DNA of 64,000 nt from Ascochyta rabiei (GCF_004011695.2 NC_082405.1:2665001-2729000); one strand, 5' to 3'; counted from the stretch's first letter, positions 1 to 11,398 are shown. Notes: a model not told the origin generated them from the letters alone. Program-made: numbers and translations.

Positions 1-1
1 G

Positions 2-967
2 CAAGCCACCGAATACACCTGTCAAGGACCTCCTGACATCTACGTTGTCGAGCCCAGCAATGGCAAAGGCCTGGGTGTCTTTGCGCTCCACGATCTCGAC
101 GTTGGCGATATTGTTATGCGGGAAACGCCCATTCTCAAAATCGACCCGCCAAACTACGCCAAAGGAACCGGCTACCCCATGGCTCTAGTATCGGAGCTCG
201 TTCGGAGAGAATTCGAACGTCTGTCGCCTGATGAACAGGCGGAAGTCATGTCCCTAACGTACCATGCAACTGCAGTAGAAGAAGCGACGAGGGACAAGCT
301 CGGCATTATCTTCAGGACGAACGCATACAACACAGACGACCAGATTGGTCTCTTTCCCAAAATCGCAAGAATCAATCACTCGTGCCGACCAAACACCAGC
401 TACTACTGGAGCAAAAAGCTGAACAAAAGGGTGGTGTATGCCAGTAGGAAGATCAAGAAAGGCGAAGAGTTCTTCGTGTCGTACATTGGCCTTCTCTCGA
501 CCCACGAGGAGCGACAGAAACGCCTCGACCGCTACGGCTTCAAGTGCACTTGCGAAGCATGCGCAGCAGAGAAAGCCCTCAAGCAAGTCAGCGACCAACG
601 ACGAGTCGAGATCAGCAAAGCGTTCATGGACTTCGAGCCGCAGCTGACTCTCGATGTGCCCAAGTCAAAGTCAGCTAGACGTCAGGCGCGGATGAACGCC
701 CAAGCAAGCTCGCAGCTTGCCGGACTTGTCGAAGAAGAAGGTCTTGCTGACTACTACGCCAAAGCCTACCGGGTTGCGGCCATCAGTCACGCCAGGATCG
801 AAGAGTGGCAACCAGCTGCGATATTCGCCAACAAGGGGTACAAGCTAAAACACATGGAGGACCCTGAGTCCCCGTACACGGCGGAGATGTACTCGCTCAC
901 CAGTAGCTTCATACAAAGTTGGGAGAGCGAGCTGAAGAATCAGTCCTCGGAGAAAGTGTCCAAGTAG
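2..967 (+). CDS. SET-domain protein (5' end outside window)
   Basis: The frame is open from base 2, so the first codons and probably some of the SET domain lie upstream. It ends at TAG 965-967, leaving 321 visible residues. The visible part starts with the SET N-terminal pattern (SNGKGLGVFALHDLDVGD), then RINHSCRPN, the motif that helps form the AdoMet and active site, then GEEFFVSYI with the expected Tyr, and a post-SET-like Cys cluster (CTCEAC). The spacing fits the fungal TPR/SET (SMYD-like) lysine methyltransferases. The roughly 140 residues after the cluster are helical and probably the C-terminal helical part of such proteins. Substrate and location cannot be read. It is transcribed in the same direction as the next gene, 469 bp away. 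An in-frame ATG at 116 exists but is too late to be the start, because SET sequence precedes it. Confidence 0.85.
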   Translation, partial: QATEYTCQGPPDIYVVEPSNGKGLGVFALHDLDVGDIVMRETPILKIDPPNYAKGTGYPMALVSELVRREFERLSPDEQAEVMSLTYHATAVEEATRDKLGIIFRTNAYNTDDQIGLFPKIARINHSCRPNTSYYWSKKLNKRVVYASRKIKKGEEFFVSYIGLLSTHEERQKRLDRYGFKCTCEACAAEKALKQVSDQRRVEISKAFMDFEPQLTLDVPKSKSARRQARMNAQASSQLAGLVEEEGLADYYAKAYRVAAISHARIEEWQPAAIFANKGYKLKHMEDPESPYTAEMYSLTSSFIQSWESELKNQSSEKVSK

Positions 968-1435
968 ACAACCAAAACCTCAACCCTCTTTTTGATACAC
1001 TGCCGACATCATCAATAGTACGAAGTTCGAACACGCTATGATGCTCAACACGGATTGGTATTCTTGCATGTGCCTGCTTGACGAGCCCAGCTAACGCTTC
1101 TGGATGATCAGCATGTATTTACCCGGTCGAGGCTAGGTGGTCTCTACACCCACGTCTGCAGTATATGTCATGCTTGATATTCTTCTACTCAACAAATCGA
1201 ACACCATCCACAGCAGTTGTTCCAAAAGCTTCGCCACCAACATAGCCATCAGTATTCCTTCACCATCTCTCCTCTCGATTCTTGACACCCGACACATTAG
1301 CCTAATCCAGGGTCCCTATAAGCATCAAGTTGGATACTTGACCCACTTCTGTTTCAACCCCGGACTCTCTCTCTCTCTCTTCATCTACTCCGACTCTGAA
1401 TCAAAGCTTTGAGCGCGCAACCCACGAACAAGAAA
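968..1435 (+). promoter_or_regulatory. Intergenic region and pyrimidine-rich leader of the next gene
   Basis: No gene is supported here. A CT dinucleotide run at about 1365-1381 lies 55 bp upstream of the ATG at 1436. CT-rich leaders near transcription starts are common in filamentous fungi. An open frame at 1137-1412 begins with GTG and shows no protein features, so I treat it as leader sequence. Confidence 0.4.
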
Positions 1436-2287
1436 ATGACCGACGAAGCCCTCATTTCCAAAGATGCACCATCGCGCAAACTACCAATGCGCGTCCTCGT
1501 CCTCGGGCTGCCACGCACCAACACATCCTCCCTGATCTCCGCACTCCGGACCCTAGGCTACCACCCCTACACGATGCGCTCGCTCGTCACAGACCCAACG
1601 CACATCGCCGTCTGGCAAGAAGCGGTACACTCGACACAGCACGCCTCCGGTCTCCCCCTACCCATCAACGACATCCTCTCCGACTACGACGCCATTGCCG
1701 ACCTGCCGGGGTGCATGTTTGCCGAGCAACTCATCACGGCGTACCCGCGCGCCAGAGTCGTCTTGACGACGCGCGCGTACCGCGAGTGGGAGAAGAGCAT
1801 GCGCGAGAGTATCTGGGTGCTGTTTACCTGGCGGCTGTTTGAGCTCTGCAGACTCACTGGATTGAGTAGGATGGCGCCGCTGATCAGGCTTCTGCACGCG
1901 CTGTTTGGCGTGCATAACGGAAATGTGTATGGTGGGTATGAGACGAGGAGGGCGTACGAGAGGCACAATGAGAGGGTGAGGGAGCTTGTGTCGAGGGAGC
2001 AGCTGTTGGAGATTGACGCCGAGGATGAAAGTGGGTGGGATGAGCTGTGTGGGTTTTTGGGCGAGGAACGGCCCGAGGTCGAGTACCCGAGGTTCAAGGA
2101 GGAGACGGCGATGCGTGCTGGGCTGGAACAGACGTGGTTCTCCATGGCGAGATACCTGGTGCTGATGGTTGTGCTGCCGGGTGCGGTATTCATCATGGGA
2201 ACGGCGCTGTACACATACGCGGATGATCTGGTTGCTGCTAGGGATCAGTGGATTCTTGCTCCGTTGAAGGGGTATCTGAACTCGTAG
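1436..2287 (+). CDS. Sulfotransferase-like P-loop protein with C-terminal membrane segment
   Basis: 283 residues. The open frame extends upstream to a TTG at 1409, but the first ATG is at 1436 in an excellent context (A at -3). Residues 20-33 (VLVLGLPRTNTSSL) match the 5'-phosphosulfate-binding loop of the fungal sulfotransferase-like family (Sulfotransfer_4 group). A second family block is DLPGCMFAEQLITAYPRARV near residues 89-108, followed by VVLTTR. Near the C-terminus about 22 hydrophobic residues (YLVLMVVLPGAVFIMG...) form one likely membrane anchor, so the protein may be tail-anchored. In fungi this family is large and mostly uncharacterised, and true PAPS-dependent activity is unproven. 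No intron is needed. Its stop is 26 bp from the stop of the convergent TatD gene. Confidence 0.8.
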   Translation: MTDEALISKDAPSRKLPMRVLVLGLPRTNTSSLISALRTLGYHPYTMRSLVTDPTHIAVWQEAVHSTQHASGLPLPINDILSDYDAIADLPGCMFAEQLITAYPRARVVLTTRAYREWEKSMRESIWVLFTWRLFELCRLTGLSRMAPLIRLLHALFGVHNGNVYGGYETRRAYERHNERVRELVSREQLLEIDAEDESGWDELCGFLGEERPEVEYPRFKEETAMRAGLEQTWFSMARYLVLMVVLPGAVFIMGTALYTYADDLVAARDQWILAPLKGYLNS

Positions 2288-2313
2288 AGGTTTCGTACTG
2301 TGACCGAAAAATC

Positions 2314-3522
2314 TCACTCATCTCCAAACACAAAGGCCCGCCAGTTCCTCCCTAATCTCTCAACGCCTTCCTCCAAGCCCCACCCTTTGATCTTGCATAT
2401 CCTCCTGACGATGTCCTCGAGCCTCCGATCCATCTCCTCGCCTGCCGTATGCAAATCACTCTCGACAAGCATCATCTCATCTGGCACCGTCTTGATCATC
2501 TCTGCAAACTCCGCCGGCGTCTCCTCATCCAGCGCATCGCCCAGGTTGATCGCCGTGCTGAAGCTAGCAAAGATGCGAATTGGAATCGCGGGGTTGAGAT
2601 ACTGCTTGAAGTTGCTCGCACTCCCCGAATACGAATGCAGACATATCCTCGGCGGATACGGTTTGGGAGCACTACTCTCTTCCCGTGCGGCTTTGCTGTT
2701 CTCCATCTCAACGCTTGGATCGTCGTTGCCGCGCTTCTTCTTCTCCCGTCTGCTGAGCACTTCCCTCTCGTGGCCCTTCCACAATTCGTGGAGCGCCTGA
2801 TAGACCAGGCCGTGCGCCTGCACACCATGCACACTGACCGCCCTCTTCAGCTCGGCTGCTAGCCGTAACTGCCTTTTGAGAATCTCCTTCTGGTGCGCGG
2901 GCTGGCATCGAAACGGGGTCAGACGTCGGCCTTCTCGCCCCCCAGCTGTCAGGCTCGAGTTGCGTGTCGCCCAGAGATCGGGCGCCCATGCTTCTGGGAT
3001 TCGAAAACTGCGGTCTAGACCGACTTCGCCGACGAGTGCGTAGGGGTGCGCTTCAAGATGTCTACGAGTCTGAGATAGGAAGACAGAGAAAGGCGTAGGA
3101 TCTGGCAGGGCGCTGAAGATGCGTATGTCCTCTTCGCTTGGATCTTGCCGGGAGGGTTGGAGGACTTTCTGGTAGTGCGCAATCTTCGCATCTTCCGTTA
3201 GATTCGTCTCATTTCCCTCTTCGTTTACGTCGTCTGTGATGTACATCTGATGCGCGAACCACGGATGCCATCCGAAACAAGGGACAATGCACTCTTCCTT
3301 AGACCAATCCGCTTGGTTCGCAGATCTAACGCCGTGTTTGGATGCTGTTGAGACCACAAGGTCCTGGTCTTCTGCCCGGGTTGCCATTACAGTGAGGCAG
3401 CGCGCTTTCATGTTTTGAATCTTGGGGACATTGGACATGATGTCCGTTGGGTGACAATGGGCATCGTAAACACCAAGGTGCCACGGGAAGGAGACATCGC
3501 TGCTGGTATCCTCTACAGCCAT
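2314..3522 (-). CDS. TatD-family metal-dependent hydrolase (Scn1-like)
   Basis: 402 residues, single exon, ATG at 3522. It shows the TatD/amidohydrolase TIM-barrel landmarks in order: YDAHCHPTD (metal ligands His22 and His24), CFGWHPWF, VGEVGLDRSF (the family Glu), AVSVHGVQAHG, CLHSYSGS and LVESDLHT (late Asp). This matches the fungal TatD DNase / Cut9-interacting protein Scn1 group, which is longer than bacterial TatD because of insertions; here there is a charged Lys/Glu-rich insertion around residues 260-295. The expected role is a cytosolic or nuclear 3'-5' exonuclease-type metallohydrolase, inferred from family. A transposon stack begins only 124 bp upstream of the ATG, so most of the original promoter now lies beyond 24245. 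Confidence 0.88.
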   Translation of the reverse strand: MAVEDTSSDVSFPWHLGVYDAHCHPTDIMSNVPKIQNMKARCLTVMATRAEDQDLVVSTASKHGVRSANQADWSKEECIVPCFGWHPWFAHQMYITDDVNEEGNETNLTEDAKIAHYQKVLQPSRQDPSEEDIRIFSALPDPTPFSVFLSQTRRHLEAHPYALVGEVGLDRSFRIPEAWAPDLWATRNSSLTAGGREGRRLTPFRCQPAHQKEILKRQLRLAAELKRAVSVHGVQAHGLVYQALHELWKGHEREVLSRREKKKRGNDDPSVEMENSKAAREESSAPKPYPPRICLHSYSGSASNFKQYLNPAIPIRIFASFSTAINLGDALDEETPAEFAEMIKTVPDEMMLVESDLHTAGEEMDRRLEDIVRRICKIKGWGLEEGVERLGRNWRAFVFGDE

Positions 3523-3645
3523 GGCTTTAAGGAAGGCGTATGATAATGTGAGTGTCGGGCTCTGTGACTTTTGCTCACGATGATGCTCGAGATATGACGT
3601 GGTCCGGATCTTCTTGGTTAGTCCGCCCCACTTCCGGTTTGGACT

Positions 3646-3659
3646 TGAATTGTCTATGC

Positions 3660-3660
<1 letters not shown>
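3646..3660. repeat. Left 15-bp target-site duplication of the LINE
   Basis: The sequence TGAATTGTCTATGCT occurs here directly before the TGAT repeat, and again at 24231-24245 directly after the transposon stack. A long (15 bp) duplication is typical of non-LTR retrotransposon insertion. Confidence 0.85.

Positions 3661-3698
<38 letters not shown>
3661..3698 (-). repeat. (TGAT)n tail of the LINE
   Basis: About nine TGAT tetranucleotides on the plus strand (ATCA repeats on the element's own strand) lie immediately inside the target-site duplication, at the element's 3' end. Simple-repeat tails in place of poly(A) are known for several LINE clades such as I-like elements. Confidence 0.8.
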
Positions 3699-3701
<3 letters not shown>

Positions 3702-4108
3702 TAACGTCCTGTGTGAGTCTAAGACTATATAAGACGAGAGCAGTTAAGCTACTCTAGTAATTTAAGGAGCGTGGTTGTAAAAGGTAGTAAATATAGGTTT
3801 AGAGTCCTGTAGTAAGAGCCTATGCTCTAGGGGGTTAACAGCATTTTTTAGGTGTCTGTTGTTTGTTATAGGTACTACTTGCAGGTGCCTATTCTAGTGT
3901 CTAAAATAAAAGCTAGAGTAGCTAGAATTCCCTAGGTTGTGTGGAGTAGTAGGTTTATTAAGAGTTGCTGTCCTTATAGGTTGTCCTGCATTATTTTTCT
4001 TACTTATTTATATTCTTTATAGCTAAGTAGGAGGTATTAAGTTATTTATGTGTGGCTGCAGATATATCTATTACTATCTACCTTTTATAGGTTGTAGAGG
4101 TATGCTTT
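3699..4108 (-). pseudogene. LINE 3' terminal segment, RIP-degraded
   Basis: TA-rich stretch between the TGAT tail and the ATTAT duplication of the first Gypsy element. It should hold the end of the LINE's last frame and its 3' UTR. No open frame survives. The assignment rests on position and continuity across the insertion. Confidence 0.6.
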
Positions 4109-4113
4109 ATTAT
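4109..4113. repeat. Target-site duplication ATTAT of Gypsy element 1 (left)
   Basis: ATTAT directly precedes the left LTR and is repeated at 11399-11403 directly after the right LTR. Confidence 0.85.
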
Positions 4114-4315
4114 TGTAAAGAGTGTACAAAGCAATCACGAGGGAGGATAGGGTTAAAGAGGATAGCAGGTGTATTAAGGTACGTAGTGTGTAGTAACAAG
4201 ACTAATTACTAGAGTATTAGTAATAACCTCTAACACCTTTATATAGTCTGGGCTGGCTAGCCCTATAGTAGCTTGCTAAGACTAGCAGAGGTACCCCTAG
4301 GCCCAGCGCCTAACA
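4114..4315 (-). repeat. 3' LTR of Gypsy element 1
   Basis: 202 bp, same length as its partner at 11197-11398. Plus-strand ends are TGTAAAGAG and GCGCCTAACA. It differs from its partner only by C/T and G/A transitions. Confidence 0.88.
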
Positions 4316-4799
4316 ATACTTCCCTTCTCTAGATTGTTTAGCTTAAATAATAGTATAATTAGTAATACTGTATTATTTTAGCCTAGCTTTAGACGTGTTT
4401 ACTCTGTCTGTCCTGTTATAGCTAATTTTAACTAGGTTTAGGCATTTTAGACACCTTATAAGGCTAGATAGGGCTTAATCCTAATTCTACCTTTACCTAG
4501 TAAAAGTTAAACAGAAATCCTCTCTTACCTCTTACTTTACCTCTAGGGTCTAGGCAGCTACCTGCGCAGGCTAAAGCTCTAACTAGATAGCTAGCAGCAT
4601 ATAAGCTGTCTATACCCCTAGTTTTATTAGTTACTACTATATTCTACTTTATTTTAGTAAGTACTAACCTATTCTGTCTAGCACTTTTATAAGGATAGCT
4701 AAGGGATTTTCTAGGTCTTTCTAGCACGTTCTAATACGTTTTAGCAGATAGCACTGCATAAGACGCCTTAGTAACCTTTTTAGACTGTTTCTAACTACT

Positions 4800-5746
4800 A
4801 CTGCCTACTACTAACTGTTACTAACTGTTACTAACTACTATTTGCTATAGCTGTTATATTAATACCTGCTTACTATAAGATTAATATTACTAAGAATAGT
4901 AGGACTGCTAAGTAGTGCTGTATACTCTACCTCTACTATATTGCTAATAGTAATGTGTATAGGGACTGTTGTTTCTCTACTAACCTAGCTTTGTAGGGCA
5001 GCCTACGTTATAGGGACACCTAGGCCTACTGCTACAGAGAGTGTTATAATAGTAATAAGAATTGCCTATTAGTATATATTTTGTCTCTTTTTAGCTTATT
5101 TTAGTATCCTTTAATATCTTTAGGGCCCTAATAAGTACGCTAACAGCTATTTAAGGCTTTCTAGCAAAATAGCACGCCTTTACTCTAGTTGTTACCTAGT
5201 TACTACTACTTATACTGCTATTGTTAATACAGCTAGCGTTAAGACTACCCCTATAATATCTGCTACTACTACGCCTATGTCTATTAATAAGAAGACTATA
5301 ATAGGTAAGTCTATTATTAACTAGGCTAGCTTATTGCTAGGTATAATTTAAGAGTATGTTCTAACATGTTTTAGCTTATTATAGTATAATCTAACCTTTA
5401 TAGGAACTATTTACTATAGAAAGAGCTGCTTATACTCTATAATAGCAACACTTACGTATATAAGTTAACCTTGTCTAGCATCTATATTAAGAAGTAAGAT
5501 TAATCTAAGGCTAGCGCTGTTAAGGCTGAGATAAAGCAAAAGAAGATGTTAGAGGAGAGTAGTAGTAAGTCTAATCTAGATGCGCCTATTACTTCCTGTA
5601 AGAAGGTATTATAGCACATTTTAACCTATTTTAACAATATCTAACTTCTTTTAGTTAAAGTACTAGATTACAGGTACTAGTAAGACCCTAGGTTAGCTCT
5701 AGGAGGAGCAGGAGGAGTAGGAAGCTGCTAAACAGGCTGCCGCTAA

Positions 5747-5777
<31 letters not shown>

Positions 5778-5840
5778 AAGAAGCCTTATAGTAGTTATAA
5801 GGCTGCTACTTATACCTATAGTAGTAGTTATAGTTAATAG
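4800..5840 (+). pseudogene. Possible antisense extra gene inside Gypsy element 1
   Basis: Between the element's purine tract and the end of its pol trace lie about 1.9 kb that read as protein-like on the plus strand, opposite to gag-pol. Around 4900-5070 there is a Cys-rich stretch (pieces such as CCIL, YRDCCFSTN and YCYRECYNSN). Around 5510-5590 there is a Lys/Glu/Ser-rich stretch (KKMLEESSSKSN), and around 5700-5800 an Ala-rich stretch from a (CTG)n run with flanking Glu/Lys codons. Intron-like segments ending in TTTTAG or ATATAG separate them. Stops of RIP type interrupt every block. It could be an accessory antisense ORF of the element, or a third nested element whose ends I could not find. 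Confidence 0.35.
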
Positions 5841-6199
5841 ATATTCCTTATAATAGAAGGTTTAGATTAATAATACCTAAGTTTGTAGTTAGTAGACAGT
5901 TTTAGGATAATATAGCAATTAGGTGCATTACACTCTTAGATAGTCTAAATAATACTAGAAAGGTGTTCTTCTATACTAATTCTTCTATATTTGCTTATAA
6001 TTATAACTATATAATGTAGCATATAACTTTCTTTATCTTTTTATATTAGAAATAGCTATAATAGGCTAGAAGATATCTGCTTTAGCTAGTCTGTATTTCT
6101 TAGGGTAAGGTAGGGTTATATTTTCCCTTAGCGTAAACTATTAAATACTTATTAATTAAAAAACCCCTATAGGGAAAAATTATAATTAAGTAAAGGTAT

Positions 6200-9100
6200 T
6201 TAGCCTTTTTAGTCCCCCTCTTTTTTAGACTTTAACCTTAACATGTTATTATGCAGTCTAAGCAGTTACTTTATAGTTATCTAGTATTATTTTAGCACTT
6301 CTTTAGAAAGATTTATGCTAATTTCCTAGGAATTTTCTAAGTTAGGGAATCTGTCCTACTTAATAAGGTATTCCTACTGTCTATTGTCTAGTTACCTTCT
6401 ATTAAGGACTTTCTCTATATCCTACACCTTCTCCTCCCCTTTAACTATAGGTTCTTGTATTTATTCCTATATAATTAGGAGTTAACTTCTTAGTATATAT
6501 AGGTCTAGCAGTAACGCATAGAATACTAGATAGATCTCTTTTGTTTCTAGCAGGTCTACTCTGTATGCACTAGGGCTAATCTAGGCTGTAATAGTCCTAG
6601 GTCCTAGGTATTTCTAGTCTAGCTTCTTTTTTAGGTGTACTATTCTAATGTTCTTACTAGAGACTAGTACTTTATCGCCTACTTTAAAGGGTGCTAGTAG
6701 TTGTTTCTTATCTAAGTGCTTCTTTTAATACTTATTTAACTTTTCTATATTTACTTTGTAGGTAGCCTATAAGGTAATAACTCTAGCAGCTAATTCCTTT
6801 GTAAGGGGAGATTCTCTGCCTTTTAATACTAAAGTAGGCTAATCTGTGCTCCTTAGATCTATACTATAACAGGCTTAGAAAGGTGTTATATTTATAGATA
6901 TGTAAATGCTATTATTATACGCAAATTCTGCAATTAAAATCTATAGGGCCTAATTGTCTTATTCTAGAGTATAATAGTAATATAAGTACTGTTTAAGAGT
7001 CTAATTTTGCCTTTCTGTTTAGCTATCTATCTAGGGATAATAGGCTAACGTTAAGACTTGTCTTAAGTTTAAATAGTAGTTAAAGGTTTCCTACGTCTTT
7101 AAGTTTATTAGCAGCCCCTAATCTAAGATAATTTGTGCTAGCGCGCTATGTAAGTAGATAATTTCTCTAATCTAGGTATGTGCTAGATCTTTTCTATCCT
7201 AATTAGCCCTAGCTAGTATATAGTGTAACATTTTAGTTAATTTATACACTACTACTAGTATAGAGTTATACACTAGCCTAGCTACCTTACTAGAGGGTAA
7301 TTCTGTAATAAAATCTATTATTACGTCCTTCTATACTTAGCTTAGCACTAGTAAAGGTTATAATAACCTGTACAGTTTGTGTTAAGCAGCAGTTAATCTC
7401 CTACATACTAAGTAGTTATAGTAGTAGTTAGATATATCCTTATTAATGCCCTTCTAGATATATCTGTGCTAAATCTTCTCTAAGGTCCTTTGTGCTCTAA
7501 AGTGTCCTAACATTAGGTTATTGTAACGTTCTTTAATAACTTACACTTTATCTTTTAGCCTTATAAGTAAGATACGCCTCTCCTTAGCTGTATTATCTTT
7601 TTCTAGGTTATTTTGTCCTATTTTAACGTTGCTTAACTCTTTTTTAGTGCTAGAGAGTTTGTCTGTGTTGTCTAAGTCCGTTATTAGCTCTATCTAACTG
7701 TTCTCTCTTAATTCTTCTCTTTTAAGATCCCTTATATTCTTTCTTCCTTTTATAGACAAACAAAGGGTTATAGCTGCTACTAGGGGAGTATTAGGGTTCT
7801 TCCTAGTTAGGATCTCCTAAAGCAGTTATATAAAAGCCTTATTATACTTTTATAAGGGGTCTTATACCTTCCTTATGTAATTAGGACACTATAAGGGTCT
7901 ATCTGCAGGGTTTATAGACCCTAAGTAATAAGTAATTATAAAGTTAAACTTAGATAGCACTAAGTATGCCCTTACTTACTAATAGCTAAGAACCTTTGTC
8001 TCTATAAACTATTTTAGGTTTTAGTAATCTGTTAAGATCTTAAAGAAGGTACTATCTAAGTATCTTTGCTAATGCTGTAGGCTCTAGAAAATTATAAGAA
8101 GTTCCTAGTTATAAGTATTATAGTTATACTCTACTTAGATTAACTTCTTTAAATAGAAGTCTACAGGCCTCTATTAGGCCAGCTTCCCCTCCCTAGAGAC
8201 TAGTTAACTAAGGATTTCTAAGATAGCGCCTCTAGAGGCATCTACTTCTATCCTCGTCTGTCTCCTAGGTATAAAATAAACTAAGATAGGTATGTTAATA
8301 AATAAATCCTTTATATTCTAGAAAGCTTATAGGGATTCTTTGCTTAGCTTAAGAGGCTAACTCTCCTTCTTCCTTATTACTTAACCAGATTTAGCCAAAT
8401 TTAGCCCTTTCTAGGTTAATTAGGTTAATAGCAAGGCTAATTTAGAAAACCCTGTAATAAATCTCTAATAGTAGTTTATAAAGCCTATAAATACTTTGCG
8501 CAGGATTAGCTATTCTTAGATTATTTTAACCCTGTCTAGGTTAATGCTTACCTCTTTAGGTAAGACTATGTACCTAAGGTACTCTGTGCGTTAATAGTGC
8601 TATTTACACTTATCTAAGCGCATATAGAGGTTTACTTTGCAAAGCCTTTCTAAGACCTCCTTAACATGTCTAACGTGGTCTTCCTCTGTCTTAGAGTATA
8701 CTAATATGTTGTCTAGATATATAATATAAGTTACGTTAACTAATCCTATTAGTGCCTTATTTATATAGGCCTAAAATTAGGTAGAAGCATTTATAAGTCT
8801 AAACAGCATTACTGTGTACTTAAAATGTCTATACCTAGTTTAAAACGCAGTCTTCTACTTATCCCCTTTCTTAATTTAGATACAGTAATATGCCTTGCGT
8901 ACATCTAGTTTAGTATAGAACTTAGCTTACGCTAGTTGTTCTAGTAACTCTGTAATTAGTAGTAATAGATAGTAGTTTTTAACTATTATCTTGTTTAGAC
9001 CTCTATAGTGTAGATATAGTTATAGGTTACTATCTTTCTTCTTTAAAAAGAGAATAGGTGCCCCTGCTAGTAACCTTAAGTGTTATATCTAGCCACATTA

Positions 9101-11196
9101 TAGATATTCTGCTAGATACTTCCTAAGTATCTCTAATTCTGTTGTAGATAGACTGTATAATAGTTAGTAGAGGGAAGTAGCTCCTTCTACAATATTAATT
9201 GCTAGGTTGTGCTCTCTATACTCTAGTAGGACCTAAGCATTGTCCTCTAATCCTAAGTACGCATATTTGCAATACACTTCTAGAATTAGGCTTCTTTTAG
9301 TAGATATTAGGTTATGTGTACCTACTAAGTTTACTATATACATATAAACGTCTGCTAAGAGACTTCTTATAGTGCGTTTAAACTCTTTAGCATCTTCTAA
9401 CACTATTTTCTCTAGTTTAGGAGAGTTTCTATACTTCTTCCCTTAGAAGAGTATACGCTAGCTTAAATAGCTTAGCTTAGGGTTTATCTAGTTAATCTAG
9501 GGTAATCTAAGGTATATCTTATACCTTTATAGGTCTATAACTACAAAAGGTATCTATTAGACCTCCTATCTTCTACAGGAGTTAACAATAGATACTTCTG
9601 CTATAGTTACTCTGTAGATAGGTAATTCTGCTCTGCCTACACCTTTAGCTACTATTTTAGTTAATAGTGTAACCTCTAGATCCTGCTCCTTTGCTAGGAG
9701 AACTAAAATTAAGTTTAGTTATAACCCTTTATCTATTAAGGCTTCTACGTTTTCTACGTTACCTATAGATGCTTTAACTATAGGTAGGCGTATATATTCT
9801 AGGTATACTACCTTATAAAGAGAGATATTCTTCTTCTTCTCTTTAGATAATTTAATATAGGCTATAAAAGAGGAGATTAGCTCTTAGGTCCCTTATCTTT
9901 TCCTAACTTATCTAGAGCAGGGTCTTTCTAGTTTAACTTTAGCTTTAGGTAGTTAGGGTAGTAGTAACTAGTTTCTCTGTACTTAAGGCACGCGTTTTAG
10001 GTCTTATGTAGCCTATCTTAGCCCTTTTTGCCCTTTACTAGCTCCTTACAGAACATCTTAGACTTAAATAACTTTTTTAGGGTTTTTATGTTCCCCTCTA
10101 ATCTAGAGTTACTAAATTAGCGCTTCTGTAGTCCTTTATTAGTTGTCTTGCCCTTAGCTAGAGTCTTCTTAGGTAGCTGTTAGCTATATTAACCTAGTCT
10201 CTAGTTAATAATGTTAGCTTATTCCTCTACCTTTAGGATTATGTCCCTTTAATTATAGAGGATAAGAAATAAGTCTTTTTATATACTAGGGAGTAGTACA
10301 GTAATATATTCTAGGACTAAAAGCTCTAGTATATATAAGTTACCTAGTTCCTTCTATAGTAGATGTATAAAGTCTAACAGATCTATAGGAGACTAAGATT
10401 TCTGCTGCTTATATTGCTTTAAGGATTTATACGCTACTTACTTATATTTAGCTAGTATTCCTAGAGTATCTAGTATAATTCTTTTTAGCTCTTACTACGT
10501 TAGTTCTTAGGTTAGCTAATTACAGCAGTTAGTTGTGCAGTAAGCCTACTACAACATCTTTAGATTCTCTAAGAGATACCCTATGCTAAAGTTAATCTTT
10601 TATTCCTCTATAAGGAAATTAACTAAGGATTAGAGGAAGTATTTCTTATAATCTCTCTTCTAATAGTTATATTTAGCGTAGTTGTGCTTTATATACTTCT
10701 ATAGGGGTTTAGGTTATAGAAGGTTTACAGATAGAGAAGATTATAGTTTCTCTACCCCTTCTAGTACTTTTTAGAAGGATAGGATTATTACTAGATCTCC
10801 TTTATTGTATTTACGTCTAAGTTTACAGAAAGAAGAAAGTTCCTTACAGTCTTTTGTCTCTTATAACCATTTACGCAAGTTTTCTAACTCCTATTATTAA
10901 TTACCTACTTCTAGGCTATTCTGGCCTTTTCTAGCTAAAGCTGCCCTATAGATACAAATTCTAGAGTAAGGTGTACTACCTAGAGGACCTACAGATCCTC
11001 TTAAGGCACTATAGACACTTAGTGTCTGTTAAGGTATCTCCTTATCTGCAGAGGGAGGTGTTACCTTACGCTCTACTAGCTTTCCTACAGGTAGGTTGTC
11101 TTAGTCCCTCTCTAAAGACAGTAAGCCTAGATAATTTAGTTTAAGACTTATAGTAGCTTAGGTCTATCTTTAATTATAATATAAGAGTAATTAGAA
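6200..11196 (-). pseudogene. gag-pol remnant of Gypsy element 1
   Basis: TA-rich, stop-filled DNA between the antisense segment and the 5' LTR. On the minus strand the reverse-transcriptase active-site block (YLDN followed by IL) is at about 8718-8704. A Lys/Arg-rich C-terminal trace (KKRG, then KKAK) lies near 6240-6215 and may be the pol end. The domain order right to left (gag, protease, RT, RNase H, integrase) is assumed from the family. Only the RT and the basic tail were read directly. Confidence 0.7.
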
Positions 11197-11398
11197 TATA
11201 AAGAGTGTATAAAGCAATTATAAGGGAGGATAGAGTTAAAGAGGATAGTAGGTGTATTAAGGTACGTAGTGTGTAGTAATAAGACTAATTACTAGAGTAT
11301 TAGCAATAACCTCTAACACCTTTATATAGTCTGGGCTGGCTAGCCCTATAGTAGCTCGCCAAGACTAGTAGAGGTACCCCTAGGCCTAGCGCCTGACA
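11197..11398 (-). repeat. 5' LTR of Gypsy element 1
   Basis: 202-bp partner of the LTR at 4114-4315. Followed by the ATTAT duplication at 11399-11403. Confidence 0.88.

Larger units (their letters stand above)
4114..11398 (-). mobile_element. Ty3/Gypsy LTR retrotransposon 1, heavily RIP-mutated
   Basis: A 7285-bp element with two 202-bp LTRs (4114-4315 and 11197-11398) flanked by ATTAT duplications. On the minus strand the LTRs begin TGTTAGGCGC or TGTCAGGCGC and end CTTTACA or CTTTATA. A purine-rich tract on the minus strand (agagaagggaag, about 4319-4333) sits beside the 3' LTR, so the element reads right to left. A reverse-transcriptase trace (IIYLDNIL) is readable on the minus strand at about 8724-8701. 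The two LTRs differ at 14 positions, all transitions and no indels. That is the RIP signature, so LTR divergence cannot be used as a clock. There is no open frame of 60 codons anywhere in it. Confidence 0.9.

Noticed and set aside
1137..1412. 91-codon open frame upstream of the sulfotransferase-like gene
   Set aside because: It begins at GTG, overlaps the CT-rich leader and has no protein features.
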